Assembly (NCBI GenBank): GCA_000727475.1
Contig: KL647288.1
Coordinates: forward strand, 10,736,903-10,800,902
Source of the DNA: Sarcocystis neurona
Lineage: Eukaryota > Apicomplexa > Conoidasida > Eucoccidiorida > Sarcocystidae
Reading direction: 5' to 3'
DNA length: 64,000 nucleotides
Shown here in pieces: positions 45,866 through 57,700 of the stretch (position 1 is the first letter of the stretch; the number at the start of each line of letters is the position of its first letter). The notes under the pieces are model-generated. The model searched no databases and had not been told where the DNA came from. It saw only the letters and a list, made by a program, of their open reading frames with translations. Made by a program: the position numbers and the translations under genes.

Positions 45866-48800
45866 AGCAGCCGCACTCCGTCGTGAGCGGCACCAGGCAG
45901 CAGCAGGCAGTAGCAGGCAGCAGCAGGCAGCAGGAGGCAGCAGCAGAAACAGCAGCAGTGGTAGTCGCGCGCTGCGGCGCTGCGCATTAGCAGCGCAGCA
46001 CAAGCCTGTTTTTGCAGCAGGCACGGCCGCAGCAGTGCCCGTGACGACGGCAATACCATTTTCCTCCCCACGTTGTCAGCAGCGCTCCCGTATAGGCCTC
46101 TGTGGGCGCTCGAAAACTTTTTGTTGTCCTGATAAATTTCCCGTGCTCTGACGGTGGTGGATTCCTCCCTTCTCGTCCGCTTTTTCCTTGCACTTTCGCC
46201 CCCTCCACCTTCTTTTGATTTGGTATCCGCAGCACCTCTTCTTGTGCTGCTACCGCGCAAGTTCCAGCTGGTGCTGCTGTTGCGCCTCCTCCCTCCCCTT
46301 CCGTAGTCGACAGGCGGCGGCACGCGCGCCTCTCCTCCCGCCTTTCTCCTCTCTTTTTTCCTACCTCTCGATCGCAGCGGCTGCAGCGTTTGCGCGGTTG
46401 CAACGTTCACTTCTTCCCTTTCGGTTCCCATTCCTTGTACTACCACCGGGCGGTGGTTGCCCAGAGTAGTAGGGGCCGCACGTGCTGCAGCGGCGCAGAG
46501 GCAGGAGGCTTCTCTCCCGCTGCTCCTGCTCTCTGACCGCGCCTCCTCTCGGTTCCGTCGAGGGGCACTCCAGCAGCAACTGCAGCAGAAACAACGGCCG
46601 CACCGGAAAGAGGCAAGGGATCGCAGCAGCAACGCAGAGTATCACTTTTTTCTGGCAGAAGGTTGCCTTTGGTGCGTCATTTTGCAGTCAGGACGGCTCA
46701 GTCTCCATTTCGTCTATATTTCTACAGGGGCCGCGGGCAGCACTACCTTGTTCTCTTCCGACGAACGAGCCACGCTTCTTTCCTCCGCCTCTCCGGTCCA
46801 ATTTTCTCGGTTATTTCCCCTTTTCCTGCGCGTCGTCCACGTATCCGCCCGCGCCGTGCTGGTAGACCCGGCAACAGCAGCAGGGGCCCCGCGTCCACGG
46901 CAGCGGCCGCAACACAGCAGCACAGCAGCAGAAGAGGAAAAAAGGGTGAGGAACGTGGGACGGGTGGTTGTCGCGCAGGGAACGGCATCTTCGTTTTGTT
47001 TGTCCTCCACAGGTAATCCTGCACTGGACGTCTTCGTTCTTCCCGAGGCTTCTTCCTTCCCTCCCACTCACGTCCCGCCGGGGGTGGGTTCCGCGTGCCG
47101 CACCGACGTCTCTCGGGCCGTGCATGTACAAAGCAAGTTGCATCTCTGTGGAAGATACGTATGCGTGTGCGCATTTTGCGAGAAGTCTTCGAGTGTAGAT
47201 GGATGTTTTGGCCAATTACTGCTCTATACATAGCCCGCTGCACGGTTTCGTCTCTGCCCTCGTGCCGTGTATACGTTGTAAATGAGGGCGCGGTCGGTCG
47301 TCGGATCTCCGCCACCCCCGCGCAGCGTTCGTCCCACGCCCAGAAGACGCGGCGTCCACCTGCCGGCTGATTAGCGGAGGTCTGCGTCCTCAAAAGTGTA
47401 TGGCATGTATCGCGCATGCGCGTGTGGAGAGAGAATTTATGAACTCCCACGCGTACCCGTTTTACCGACGGACGGCACGCGTGTCAGGGTGATGTCCGCG
47501 TCACGTCGGTGTAGGTGTACGTATGTATGGATATGTGTACATATGTAGACGCGTATGATGTACACTTGTGTGCCTTGTAGATATACGCGTCTATATACGT
47601 GTGTACACGTGTATGTAGCGGCAGAGGCACGCAGCATGTAGGCGTATATAGATACATGGATAGATGTCTGTGTAGATACGCGCACACACACGGACAAATG
47701 TAATGAGTTTATTGTACATATATGGCTCTCTCCAGTCGAAAGAAAAGAGAATCTGCGCAAGGGACGGACGGCGCTGCCACCCACGCCGTGTGCGCTGCGG
47801 AACACCCGAGAAGGGCCTGCATGCCCGCCCTCGAGTCATCTTCCACGTATGTGCGTCTCGTCCGTATGAGTTTTTCTCTCATTCTCTCCTTCCTCGTGTG
47901 CAGATAGTCCACCACCGCAGGACTGTCGCTGCCCGTCCTAGAAAGTGAGTTCTGCGTTTTGCCGTGGGCGAGCATTTTGTAGTACTGGTGTGTGTCTGCT
48001 TCACAGCAGGACGTGGTGGGCTCTCTTTCTCCGTCTGCATCGATGTACGTGGACGTTTTTGCGCGTGCGTTCTTCTTGCATGCGTGCCTGTGCGCCTCTC
48101 TTTTCCATCCCCGTGCGTATCTATGGACACTTTGTTCTTGTGTCTGTTCCCCACTGCGTCACGTCTCTTTTTCTCTAGCCTATTCTATTCCGGTAACGAA
48201 GGCGAGGTGCGCCCCCACCCACGCGCACAGGGAAGAAGGGGATGTGTTTTAGCAGGTGGGGAGGAGGAGGAGAAGGGAAGCAGAAAATTTCCCTTCGAGA
48301 GCGGCAGGACAAATATCAGACAAGTTGTGGGGGCACGAGTGGGTGTGTCGTTCGTGGTCTGGGGGAAATGCGGGTATAGGAGTGACACACAGATGCATGT
48401 GAAGAGATGTATGGAAAGAAATAGAGAGACGCAGACAAAGGTAGAACTATTTCCCGTCCACGGGAAGTTCATCTTTTCTTCTGCCTTCTTGATGAGGAGA
48501 GACTCGTATGGATACATACACTGATGTGTAAAGGCTGAGACAGCAACGGGTGGACCCGTGTGTGTATCGATGCAGGAAGGGGGGGGGGAGGACTTCGTTC
48601 TCTCTCGCTTTTTCTCTCTCCACATATACAGTATGGTGGGTATGTATGCGTGGGTACGGGGGGGGGAGGGGGGGCGCATACATATATATATACACTAGGA
48701 CAAGATGCCTATACACATGTGTGGCGGATCTGTATGTATTGAGACAGGAGGGACACGTGCATTTTTCCTCTCTCTCTGTACACACTTGCAGACGTTTGTA

Positions 48801-50480
48801 CACATGTGTAGTGGATCGGTATGTATGGAGGTAGGGGGAGCACGTGCATATATATATATATATATATTAGCAGACGCATATACACAGGTGTGGTAGTTTG
48901 TACTCCGTAGCGACAGTCTACATATGTTGTAAAAGACACATATAAACATGTGTATGTCTGTGTACGCCGTAATACATAGGAGTACATAACAGCGTCCTGT
49001 ATCTCTCTTAACAGACACACATCACTATCTATTATGCCGACATACATACATGTTACTTTTTATACATTAGCAGCATTTTATGTAAGTATCATCTCCACGA
49101 GACGCATGTACGTGATACGTATGTCAGGGGTACGCCTATATATATATAGATGTGGATGTATGTATGTGGACGCGTGTACAAGACACGTATGTGTGTATGT
49201 TACATAGGTGGAGCTGTACATATATATGTGTGTAAAAGCGTATAGACATGTGTACGTAGTGGTGATATATATATGTATGTATATGTATAGGAATATGGGG
49301 GAGGAGGCAGACAGCACGCGGCGATGTGTGTGTGTGTGTTTCTAAGGATAGAGTAACACTTGTGTATATGTCTCAGGATAGAGACAGTACAAGTATCTAT
49401 AGCTGAACAGGTAAGCAACTGGTGAAGCATATATATATATATACATTTCCAGCGGGTATGTACTGACATATGTATACGTGGGTAAGGCGAGAGTGATGGA
49501 CATATACGTATGTGTAAACGTATGCACATACAATCGACATATATATATATATACATTGCGAAGGAGAGACTGGTGCTGCGCATATCTATATAGTCCACAA
49601 TTCATGTGTATTTATGTGCAGTGATACTCATGCATATATGTATCTATGTGTGTTGCCCACATGTTTGTGCGTGTATACATATATACGTGTGTGTTGTCGA
49701 CCTGTTTATGTGTGTTTGTGTGCGGCGATACACGTGTGTATGTAGTGTACACTTTATATGTGCTTATGTGTTGATACACTATATGTGTAGGCCACATGTG
49801 TATAGGTGTAGTGAGCGCGTAGAACAGCTGCTTGGTGTGTATCTTGTGTGGGGAGGAGCAGGTATGTGTGGGCTAAGTTTTGGCGCGTGGATGGAAGGAG
49901 CGAGTTGCGACGTCCTTTTCGTTGCTGCGTGGAGCTTCTGCAGGCTGCCGCGCGCACACAGCAGCAAGGGCGTGACGGGTGTCTTTTGGTCTTCCCCTGC
50001 GTTTGCTGCCTCTCTGCGCGTTGCAGGGGTTGTGCCGCAGTCTCCTGGACAGCGGCGTGTGTGTCTCAGCAGCAGGTGGTGCTGGTGCCGCTGCTGCCGG
50101 TAAACGTTTCGTCGTCTCCGTGCGTGGGGGACTGTGGAGCTGCAGCAGCGCAGCCCCCGCAGCCTTGGCAGTAGCAGGAGGAGGAAGAGGAGGAGACGCA
50201 GGAGCCGCACCGAGAGCCACACGAGGCAGCATAGGAACTGGAGAGGGAAGCAGACACATGATAAATAGATTGTGGGCTTGTGCTGGGACGTGGCGACGCG
50301 TGTAAAGGTGCTCGACAAGGATAGGAGCAACAGCTGCAGCAGGGGCAGCAGCAAATCGGGCGCAACAGCAGCAAGTCGAGCGCAGCAGCAGCAGCGGCAG
50401 TGCAGCAGCAGGAGCAGCAGGGAGAGGAAGAAGTAGTAGAGCAACAAGGAGGGACGTCCCCGCGAGAAGTTTCTTGAAAG
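45866..50480. other. Intergenic DNA upstream of the eIF4G gene
   Basis: No supported gene. 45880-47240 is GC-rich with CAG runs and frames open on both strands. 47500-47700 and 48650-49800 carry TGTATA microsatellites and diverged tandem units (about 48713, 48798 and 48880 share acacatgtgt followed by related words). 50060-50480 is CAG-rich and is the likely 5' UTR/promoter side of the next gene. Confidence 0.5.
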
Positions 50481-53400
50481 ATGCAGAGTCAACAACAGGC
50501 ACCGGCGGCGGGTTTTGATCCCGTGAGAAGTGCGGACGGAGTGGGCGGCGGCAGCAGCAACAGCAAAGCGCTGCTGCGTGTGGGGGAGGTCGCGACCGCA
50601 GCACCGGGAGGAGGAGGAGGAGTGCAGCTGCAGCAGCAGCGGGATGGCAGCGGCGGAGGAGGAGCAGGGGCCGCAGCAGCGGCAGGAGGGATGAAGCAGC
50701 AGCAGCCTCACCACCACGGCAGAGGAGCAGGAGGAGGTGCGCGAGAAGGAGGAAGAGATCTTGACTGGGACGCGCTGGGTCTGCGGCGGAACACACCACC
50801 GTCGCAGCAACACCAGCGCCAGCAGCAGCAGCATCGGCAGCATCACCGGCAGCACCAGCAGCAGCATCCTCCTCGGCAGTTGCTGCAGCAGCAGCACCAG
50901 CAACAGCAGGGTGTGACGCCTCGCGAGAAGGGTGTGTATGCGCCAGCCGCAGCAACTTCTCTGCTGGAGCAGCAGCAGCAGCCTGCAGCAGAAGCATCGG
51001 CGAACGGCTGCAGTGACGTGTCTCGAGACCGCAGCAACTGGCTGTACGATCCTGGGGCGGCCGGCCCTCCGCCTCCCCCTCCGCCGCCGCCTGCCGCTGC
51101 CGCAGCAGCAGGAGGCGTAACACCAGCAGCAGGAGAAGGAGGGAAGGGAGATTTCTCACGTGTGCCAGCTGGAGCGACAGCAGCAGCTGGCGGTGGTGCA
51201 GCAGCAGGAGGGTACGCGGTTCTGCCGACGCCGGTGTATTCGGGTGGAGGGACGGGCAAAGTGGACAGCAGCCCTCTGCTGCAGCTGTCGCCGGCTGCTG
51301 GTTCGCCGTCGCCTTCACAGGCTTACGCGCAGCAGCCGTACTACGCAGCAGGCGGAGGAGGCGCGCAGCAGCGTCCGCCACACAAGTACCAGCAGCAGCA
51401 GCACCAGCAGCACAAGTACCACGCGCAGCAACAGGGAGCGGGAGATGAGCAGCACGCCGCAGGGGGACAACAGCAGCAGCAGCAGCTGTATCATCACTCG
51501 CTTTCAAGCAAGGCAGGGACCGCGGGCGTTGCAGCCTCAGGAGCTGCAGCGGGAGGTGGAGGGCTGATGTACTACCACAGCATTGGGGGCAGCAGCAGCA
51601 GCAGAGGCAGCAGTAGCAGCCTCGCCCATCACCAACCCGGACTGCTGGGCTACCAGCAGCAACAGCAGCATCGCGAGGTCGTCCTCCACACCGGCGCATC
51701 TGCGACATCAGGAGGAACAGCAGCCATGTACTACGCTGACGGAAAGACAGCAGCAGCCGGAGGAGGAGGAGGGAATTACTACCGCGGGGGGGGAGGGCGT
51801 AACAACACCGCGGGCGCAGGAGTGCTGCTTTGTTCCGCAGCAGCCAACAGCAGTGTCCCCCCTCCGCCCGTGGACGAGAGTCTATGCTGGCGCCGAGGAA
51901 GAGGAGGGGCAGAAGGACCTGCTGCTCCTGTTCCAGCGGCTTCTGACGACTACGCGGTTGCCTCGCCCCCGGCTGCTGCTGCTGCCGGAGGAGGAGCAGG
52001 GGGCACGTGCAACGTCACTGCAGCAGCAGGCGCAGAGCAGCAGCAGCAGCACACAATGCCGCTGTCCTCGTCACCGATGCACGCGACTGCTGCACCGTTC
52101 AACGCAGCGGCAGGAGGGACGACAGGCGGCGCCGCGGGCTACGGGAAAAGTAGCGGCTCGTGGAGTGCGCCGGCTGCGACCCGGGTGAGTGACAAATATG
52201 CTGCTGGATCTCCTGCTGCATGCGTTACGTCACAGCAGCAACAGTTTTTCGGGGGAAGCGCGGGTCTTCCAGCTGCAGCCCATGGAGTGTTCTACAGCGG
52301 CGGAGGGTCGCATGAAGCGGGCGTCCCAGCGACGGCAGGAGGAAAAGGAACAGGAGGCGGAGGAGCAGGTGGAGCAGGCTACCACCGTTACGGTGCTGGT
52401 GGTGGCACGCCAAACAGCAGCAATGCAGCAGCAGGATCGGGTGTACTACCACCGGACTACGCGTATGACGGCGGGGCAGCGGGGGCTGCGCTTCCTTATC
52501 CGCAGCAGCAAATTGCCGCCGGCGTCTGCCCGGGGGAGGTCACAGCGGCGGCTGCAGGGCCGGCGACGGCAGTGCTGCAGCAGCAGCCAGCAGGAAGCAA
52601 TGCAGTGGGATGCGTAGGCAGGCCGCCGCTGCCTGGTCACCAGCCAGCAGTGGCAGCAACAGGAGGTGCAGCAGCAGCAGGAGCGATGCACCAGCTTCCG
52701 GCTTATCAGCAGCAACATGGAGGAGGAGGTGGAGGCGGTGGGGGGGGCAGCAGCAGGGCGTTGCACAGACGCAGAGGAGGAGGAGGCAGGGGCGGCGGAA
52801 TTTCAGCGACAGCAGCAGGGAGCGAGTCGTTGCTTGGGGGACCTCGGTTTCCCACTCGTGAAGGGCCGATCCTGCAAGAAGGAAACGGAATTTTTCCTGC
52901 AGCACCTGCCGTACCCACTGCTGCTTCTTTTGGTGGATCCCAGGCAGCAGCCGCTGCAGGAGGAGGAGGACGACGCCGTGTGTCTCCTGCTCCTCCTCCT
53001 GCCGCTTCTGGGCCTTCGGCAACAGAAAGCAGCTACAACAACAGTGACCAGCTGTCGCCTGCTGCTCGCGCTACTGCGGGGGCTGCGAAGGGGGTGGTTG
53101 CTGCGGCGGGTCCGGCAGACGACGCCGCTGCGACAGCAACACCGACACTGCCTGCGGCAAGCAGGGAAGCAGGAGCGGGACCCGGAGGCCGGTACGTGAA
53201 CAGTCGCCTAGGAGTGGCAGGGAGAGCACTGGGCAGCAGTAGTGCGGCATCGACCCCGGGTGTTGGTGCGGGCGCTGCTGCTGGTACTGCCGCTGCTGCG
53301 TCAGAGGCGGACAAAGGTAGTGGGGGAAGTGCTGCTGCCTCTGCGCTTCCTGCCGAAGCCGCGGCTGCGCCTGCCGGAGGGGCAACACGAGGAGCGGGTC

Positions 53401-54734
53401 CGGCAGCAGGGGGAAGGAGAACTGTGGCCACTGGACGACTTCTCGAGGCGTTGGGAAGTCTTGGCGGTAGCAGCAGTGCAAGCGGGACTGCTGCATTAGG
53501 CAGCAACAGCAGCAGCAGAGGAGGAGCAGCAGCAGCAAGAGCAGGAGGAGGAGGAGGAGAGACAGAGACAACTGGTGGCGGAGAAGACGGATGGGACGAC
53601 GATGACGACGGCTTCGGAGGGGGCGTCTCTATGGTCGATATTGAGTCGATTCGTAATAGGCGAGCGCAGCTGGCGTTTGCGTTGATGAAGAAGTCTGCCG
53701 CTGGGGGTGCTCCAGCGGGCGCGGAGGCACAGAGCGGTCTCAGCAGCAGCAGCAGTCGAGGCAAGGCGGAGGGAGGCAAAGCGGGGGAGCCACGAGGGGA
53801 GCGTAGTAGACGAGAAGATGCCGCGAACGAGACGCGCGGGGAGAAGCGAGCCGACGACCAGGAACAGGCGACGGGTGTCCGTACACTCGAGCCCGCCAGC
53901 CCACCCGCTCCCGATGGAGAAAAATCTGCTGCCGACGCCTGCGGAGGGGCACGGGGAGCAGCCGCGGGACAGCAGCAGCAGCAGCAAGACTCTTGTTTCG
54001 CACCAAAACACAAAGAGGAAGGTGAAGATTCAGCTGCCAAGACTGCCGTCGCTTCTTCTTCCGGCTCATCATCGGCATCGCCGCGAGCGGCTGGTGCTGC
54101 CGAGTCCGAGCAGCAAGGCGCCGCCAGTAGCGCTACGCAGCCAGCAGCAGCAGAAACAGAAGACGCTCCAGCCGCCTCTCCCCCTAGCAGCAGCACGGCA
54201 GCAGCGGCCGCAGGAAATGCAGCAACGGCAGCAGCAACAGCAAAGCAACCCGGTGGAACATGTTCAGTAACTCCTGGGAAAGAAGACGAGACAACAGCTG
54301 CTGCTTCTCCTCCCGCAGGGTCCTTGGCTGCTGCTGCACTAGCTGCTCCCGCCGCTGCTGCGGGAACGGCTGGCGGTAGCGAGGGCACGTCTCCCCGAGC
54401 AGGGTCTGTGCCAGCAGCAGCAGCAGGAGGAAGTGTGGCCGCGGCTGGTGCTGCAGCTCCTGCTGCTGGAGGAATAGGACCACCGCGGCTGAGCAGCGGG
54501 GCGTGGCGTCCCCGTAGCCAGCGGCAGTTTTCTCGAGCGGAAGAAGTGGACAGGAGCGTGAAGAGTCTTTTGAACAAGCTAACAGTAGAGAAGTTTGCAA
54601 CCATTGCCGAGAAGCTGGCGGCGTTGCTAGAGAATTTGAAGGAAGAAAAGGAGTTGCAAATTTTTGTGAACGTCGTAATGGAGAAGGCCGTTACGGAACC
54701 CGAGTGGTCGGAGATGTATGCAGACCTCTGCCAG
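50481..54734 (+). CDS. eIF4G-like gene, exon 1 (1,418 codons)
   Basis: A giant first exon ending in phase 0 at a GTACCC donor. It is dominated by Gln, Ala, Gly and Ser runs, with two ordered-looking islands: [15 protein letters not shown] (residues about 94-108) and [20 protein letters not shown] (about 1048-1067). It ends with the first helices of MIF4G. Confidence 0.85.
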
Positions 54735-57700
54735 GTACCCCTCCACCTTCCCTCCGCCGTGTGGTATTTCTGTCTCTCTTTTCCTCTCTTCTTGTCTGTA
54801 TCTCTCTCTGTGTGTATGTGCGCGGCCGGCGCCTCAGGTAGATATGTAGTAGTCTTCTGTTACAACGTGCGCGCAGGTTTTAGTTTGGTATATATGTGTG
54901 TGTAGGGAGAGCATGAGAAAGAGAGGGAGACCGAGAGCGGAAAGGAGAGAAGAAGACAGGAAGAAATACTCTTCAGCCACACTGCCTCTCACAACACATA
55001 CGTCCAAATAAGCGAAGCCGAAACCGCGCGTTTGTGGCTGCGTCTGGTCCAGCGTTCCTTCGTATCCATATGATGAGTAGGCAGCAACAATACATATGTG
55101 TACACCATCTTGACGTGTATATCTCTACTTGAAACTCCTCCTCAGTATTTAGGGGAGTGTTGAACACACTTCCTTACGACGGGGAACTCACGCAATACAA
55201 GTGCTTTTGCTGTCTCTGACTCGGTCTCATATTTTTGGATACTACTTCTATGGGAGTAGCAGCAGCAGGGTGGTGACGGGGAGGTGGTGATGGGAAGGTG
55301 GTGATCGGGGGTGGCAGTGCGTGTGCGCTCCGGTGAAAAAGAAAAGGAGATATGTTGGGGACGCTGTCGTAGACGCATAGACGTGCGCGGCCCTCTTCTC
55401 TCTCTTAACAGGTGAGGAAGGGACGATTTTCCGTCTCCCCGCCGTTCAATTTTTGCTGACTCTTTGGACCGTCTTGGTCTCTCGACTGACTACCCTGTCT
55501 GCACCGCGCCACTTTCTCCCTTTCTGTGGCTCCACATGGAAATCTCTGGTAGAAAGATAATAGCCACGTGTCTAGGTTGTTGCTCTTCGCGTCCGTAGAA
55601 AGGGAGAAAATCAAAGGAAGAGCCAAGTCTGAAAAGCGTGGGTGTCGTGTGGAGATCCCCCTCTCTCTGTCTGCCTGTCTAGGTGTCTTTGCGTATGTGT
55701 GTGCCCCTCTGTCTCCGTCTTTCTCTGCACTGGGTGTGAGTAACGACGTTCCTCAGCAGGTTCGTGGCTATACCTGGGACATGTGTGAAGAACTGCCAAA
55801 GAAGCGGCCCGGGTGACAGGGAGCCTTCCGCAGCTGTTGTTAGCGTGTCTCTCTGTGTGGCGGCGAGCGCGCCCGCTTGCGGGGAGGGCAGCGGAGAAGA
55901 GAAGGGCGTTGCGTTTTAGTGCGGTGAGACGGGGACCGGCGAGTGCGTGGTGGATGAAACGCTATCTCTGCTGCTGCTGCTGCTGCTGCTGTGCGATTGC
56001 CCCGCAGGTCCTGCAGTGGAGAAGTGTGCGAATCGGGGAGGGCGGGGACGCAGAGAATTGCAGGCGCACGCCGTTTATGAAGGCCCTGCTCACAAGAATT
56101 CAGGAGGAATACGAAGCCATGCCGCGGTAAGGTTTATGGAATTGCTGCCACCCTGGCCAAGTCTTTTCTGCTGGCCATCCTTCCGCACGTGGACCAAGTC
56201 TTCTTTCTGCTGGCGAGCGCTCCTCGCGTTGATGGGGAAAAGAGAAATTCACACACAGACGTGCACGGACGCGTCCAGACACTGGGGCACATACTCGTAG
56301 AAGTACACTTCTCGCTATTCCTGCTTCATCCTGTGAATACGTGTAGATGAATGTGGCATATATACATATATGTGTATGTATATATGTGGAGAGTGCAGCG
56401 GGTTTCTGTCCCTGTCTTTCGGTCTCTCTTTTGCCTGTCGCGCAGTGTGCTACGTCAAAATGCGCAAGTATAGAAGCGCCTTCCCATGTCATAAAGGAGA
56501 CATGAGAAGGGAACTTGCTCGCGATCTTTCTGTTTTCATGAGTCACTCAGTTCCCCTTGCCGCTGACTTCCTGCAGCAGCTCTCGTGCAGCCGTTTCTCT
56601 CTCCGATTTTCTCGCCGTTTTTCCCGGCGCGTTGTCTCGCAGGAGTCGCGCCGCCGGTCACTCGTGTGGCCGATTCTCCCCCCTCCTCCTCGTCCTCCTC
56701 CGCACACACACCTGCGCGTTGTCGTTGTAGTCGTCGGTGTCTCCCCGCGTGTTTTCTGTGGCACAGTTGCTGTGTCCTCTATTTGTTGGCGCGGTTTGTC
56801 TGTGTCGCGCGAATTTTCCTCAGCACGTTGCAGGCGAAGACGGCAGCCCTGGCAAGTGGAGCGACGGGAGGTGGGGGGGGAGGTGCAGCGCAGAACGAAG
56901 CGGAGCTGCAGGAGGAGCTGCAGCAGTTGAAAAGGACGAAGAACCGCATTCTGGGAGTTGTGAAACTAATAGGGGAACTCTTCCAGAGGAAAATTCTTGG
57001 CTTCCCGATCGTCAGAGATGTTGTCGTAGATCTCGTTATCAAAACTGAAGAACCCGACGAGCACTTTATCGAGTGTTTCGTGCAACTGATCGCGACAACT
57101 GGTAAGCGCAGCGGAGAGGGAAAGAAGAGAAAATGATGTTTGGGGAGAGTGAAAGGGTGGAGGAGGAAGACGTGTGGGCGCAGGAAGAGGAAGGACGGGG
57201 AGGAGAAAGCAACAAAGGAGAAACCGGAGAAGACGGAGACGAAGGGAAGGAGGTTCTTCCAAGGAAGCTCATAAGGAAGAGAAAGGAAGGCAAAAGAGGG
57301 AGGAAGAACTGGCCGAGAAGGAAGAGAAAGGATTGCAGGGGGGGACGAGAAGGAAAAGTGAAGATTAGGCGAACGGCAGAGAGCGAGAGAGAGAACGGGA
57401 ATAAGAAGAGGAAGGGAGAGAGGAGGGGACCAACAGCAAAAAGGACGAAGAGAAGACGGATCTTGTGGGGAGGCCGAGACGAAGAAGCGCTTGCTTTCAA
57501 AGGGAGAGTCACAGGGGAGGAGGGGGAACAGCGCAGACTGCAGCAAAAGCAGCAGCAGCAGTAGCAGAAGCAGCAGTAGCAGAAGCAGCAGCAGCAGAAG
57601 CAGCAGCAGCAGTAGCAGAGCAGCAGCAGNNNNNNNNNNNNNNNNNNNNNNNNNNNNNNNNNNNNNNNNNNNNNNNNNNNNNNNNNNNNNNNNNNNNNNN

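Noticed and set aside
49873..51708. 611-codon open frame on the minus strand
   Set aside because: It is antisense to the first exon of the eIF4G-like gene; Leu/Ala/Pro/Cys-rich composition is just the complement of CAG and GGA repeats.
53033..54604. 523-codon minus-strand frame
   Set aside because: Antisense shadow of the same exon; the MIF4G helices on the plus strand decide the coding strand.
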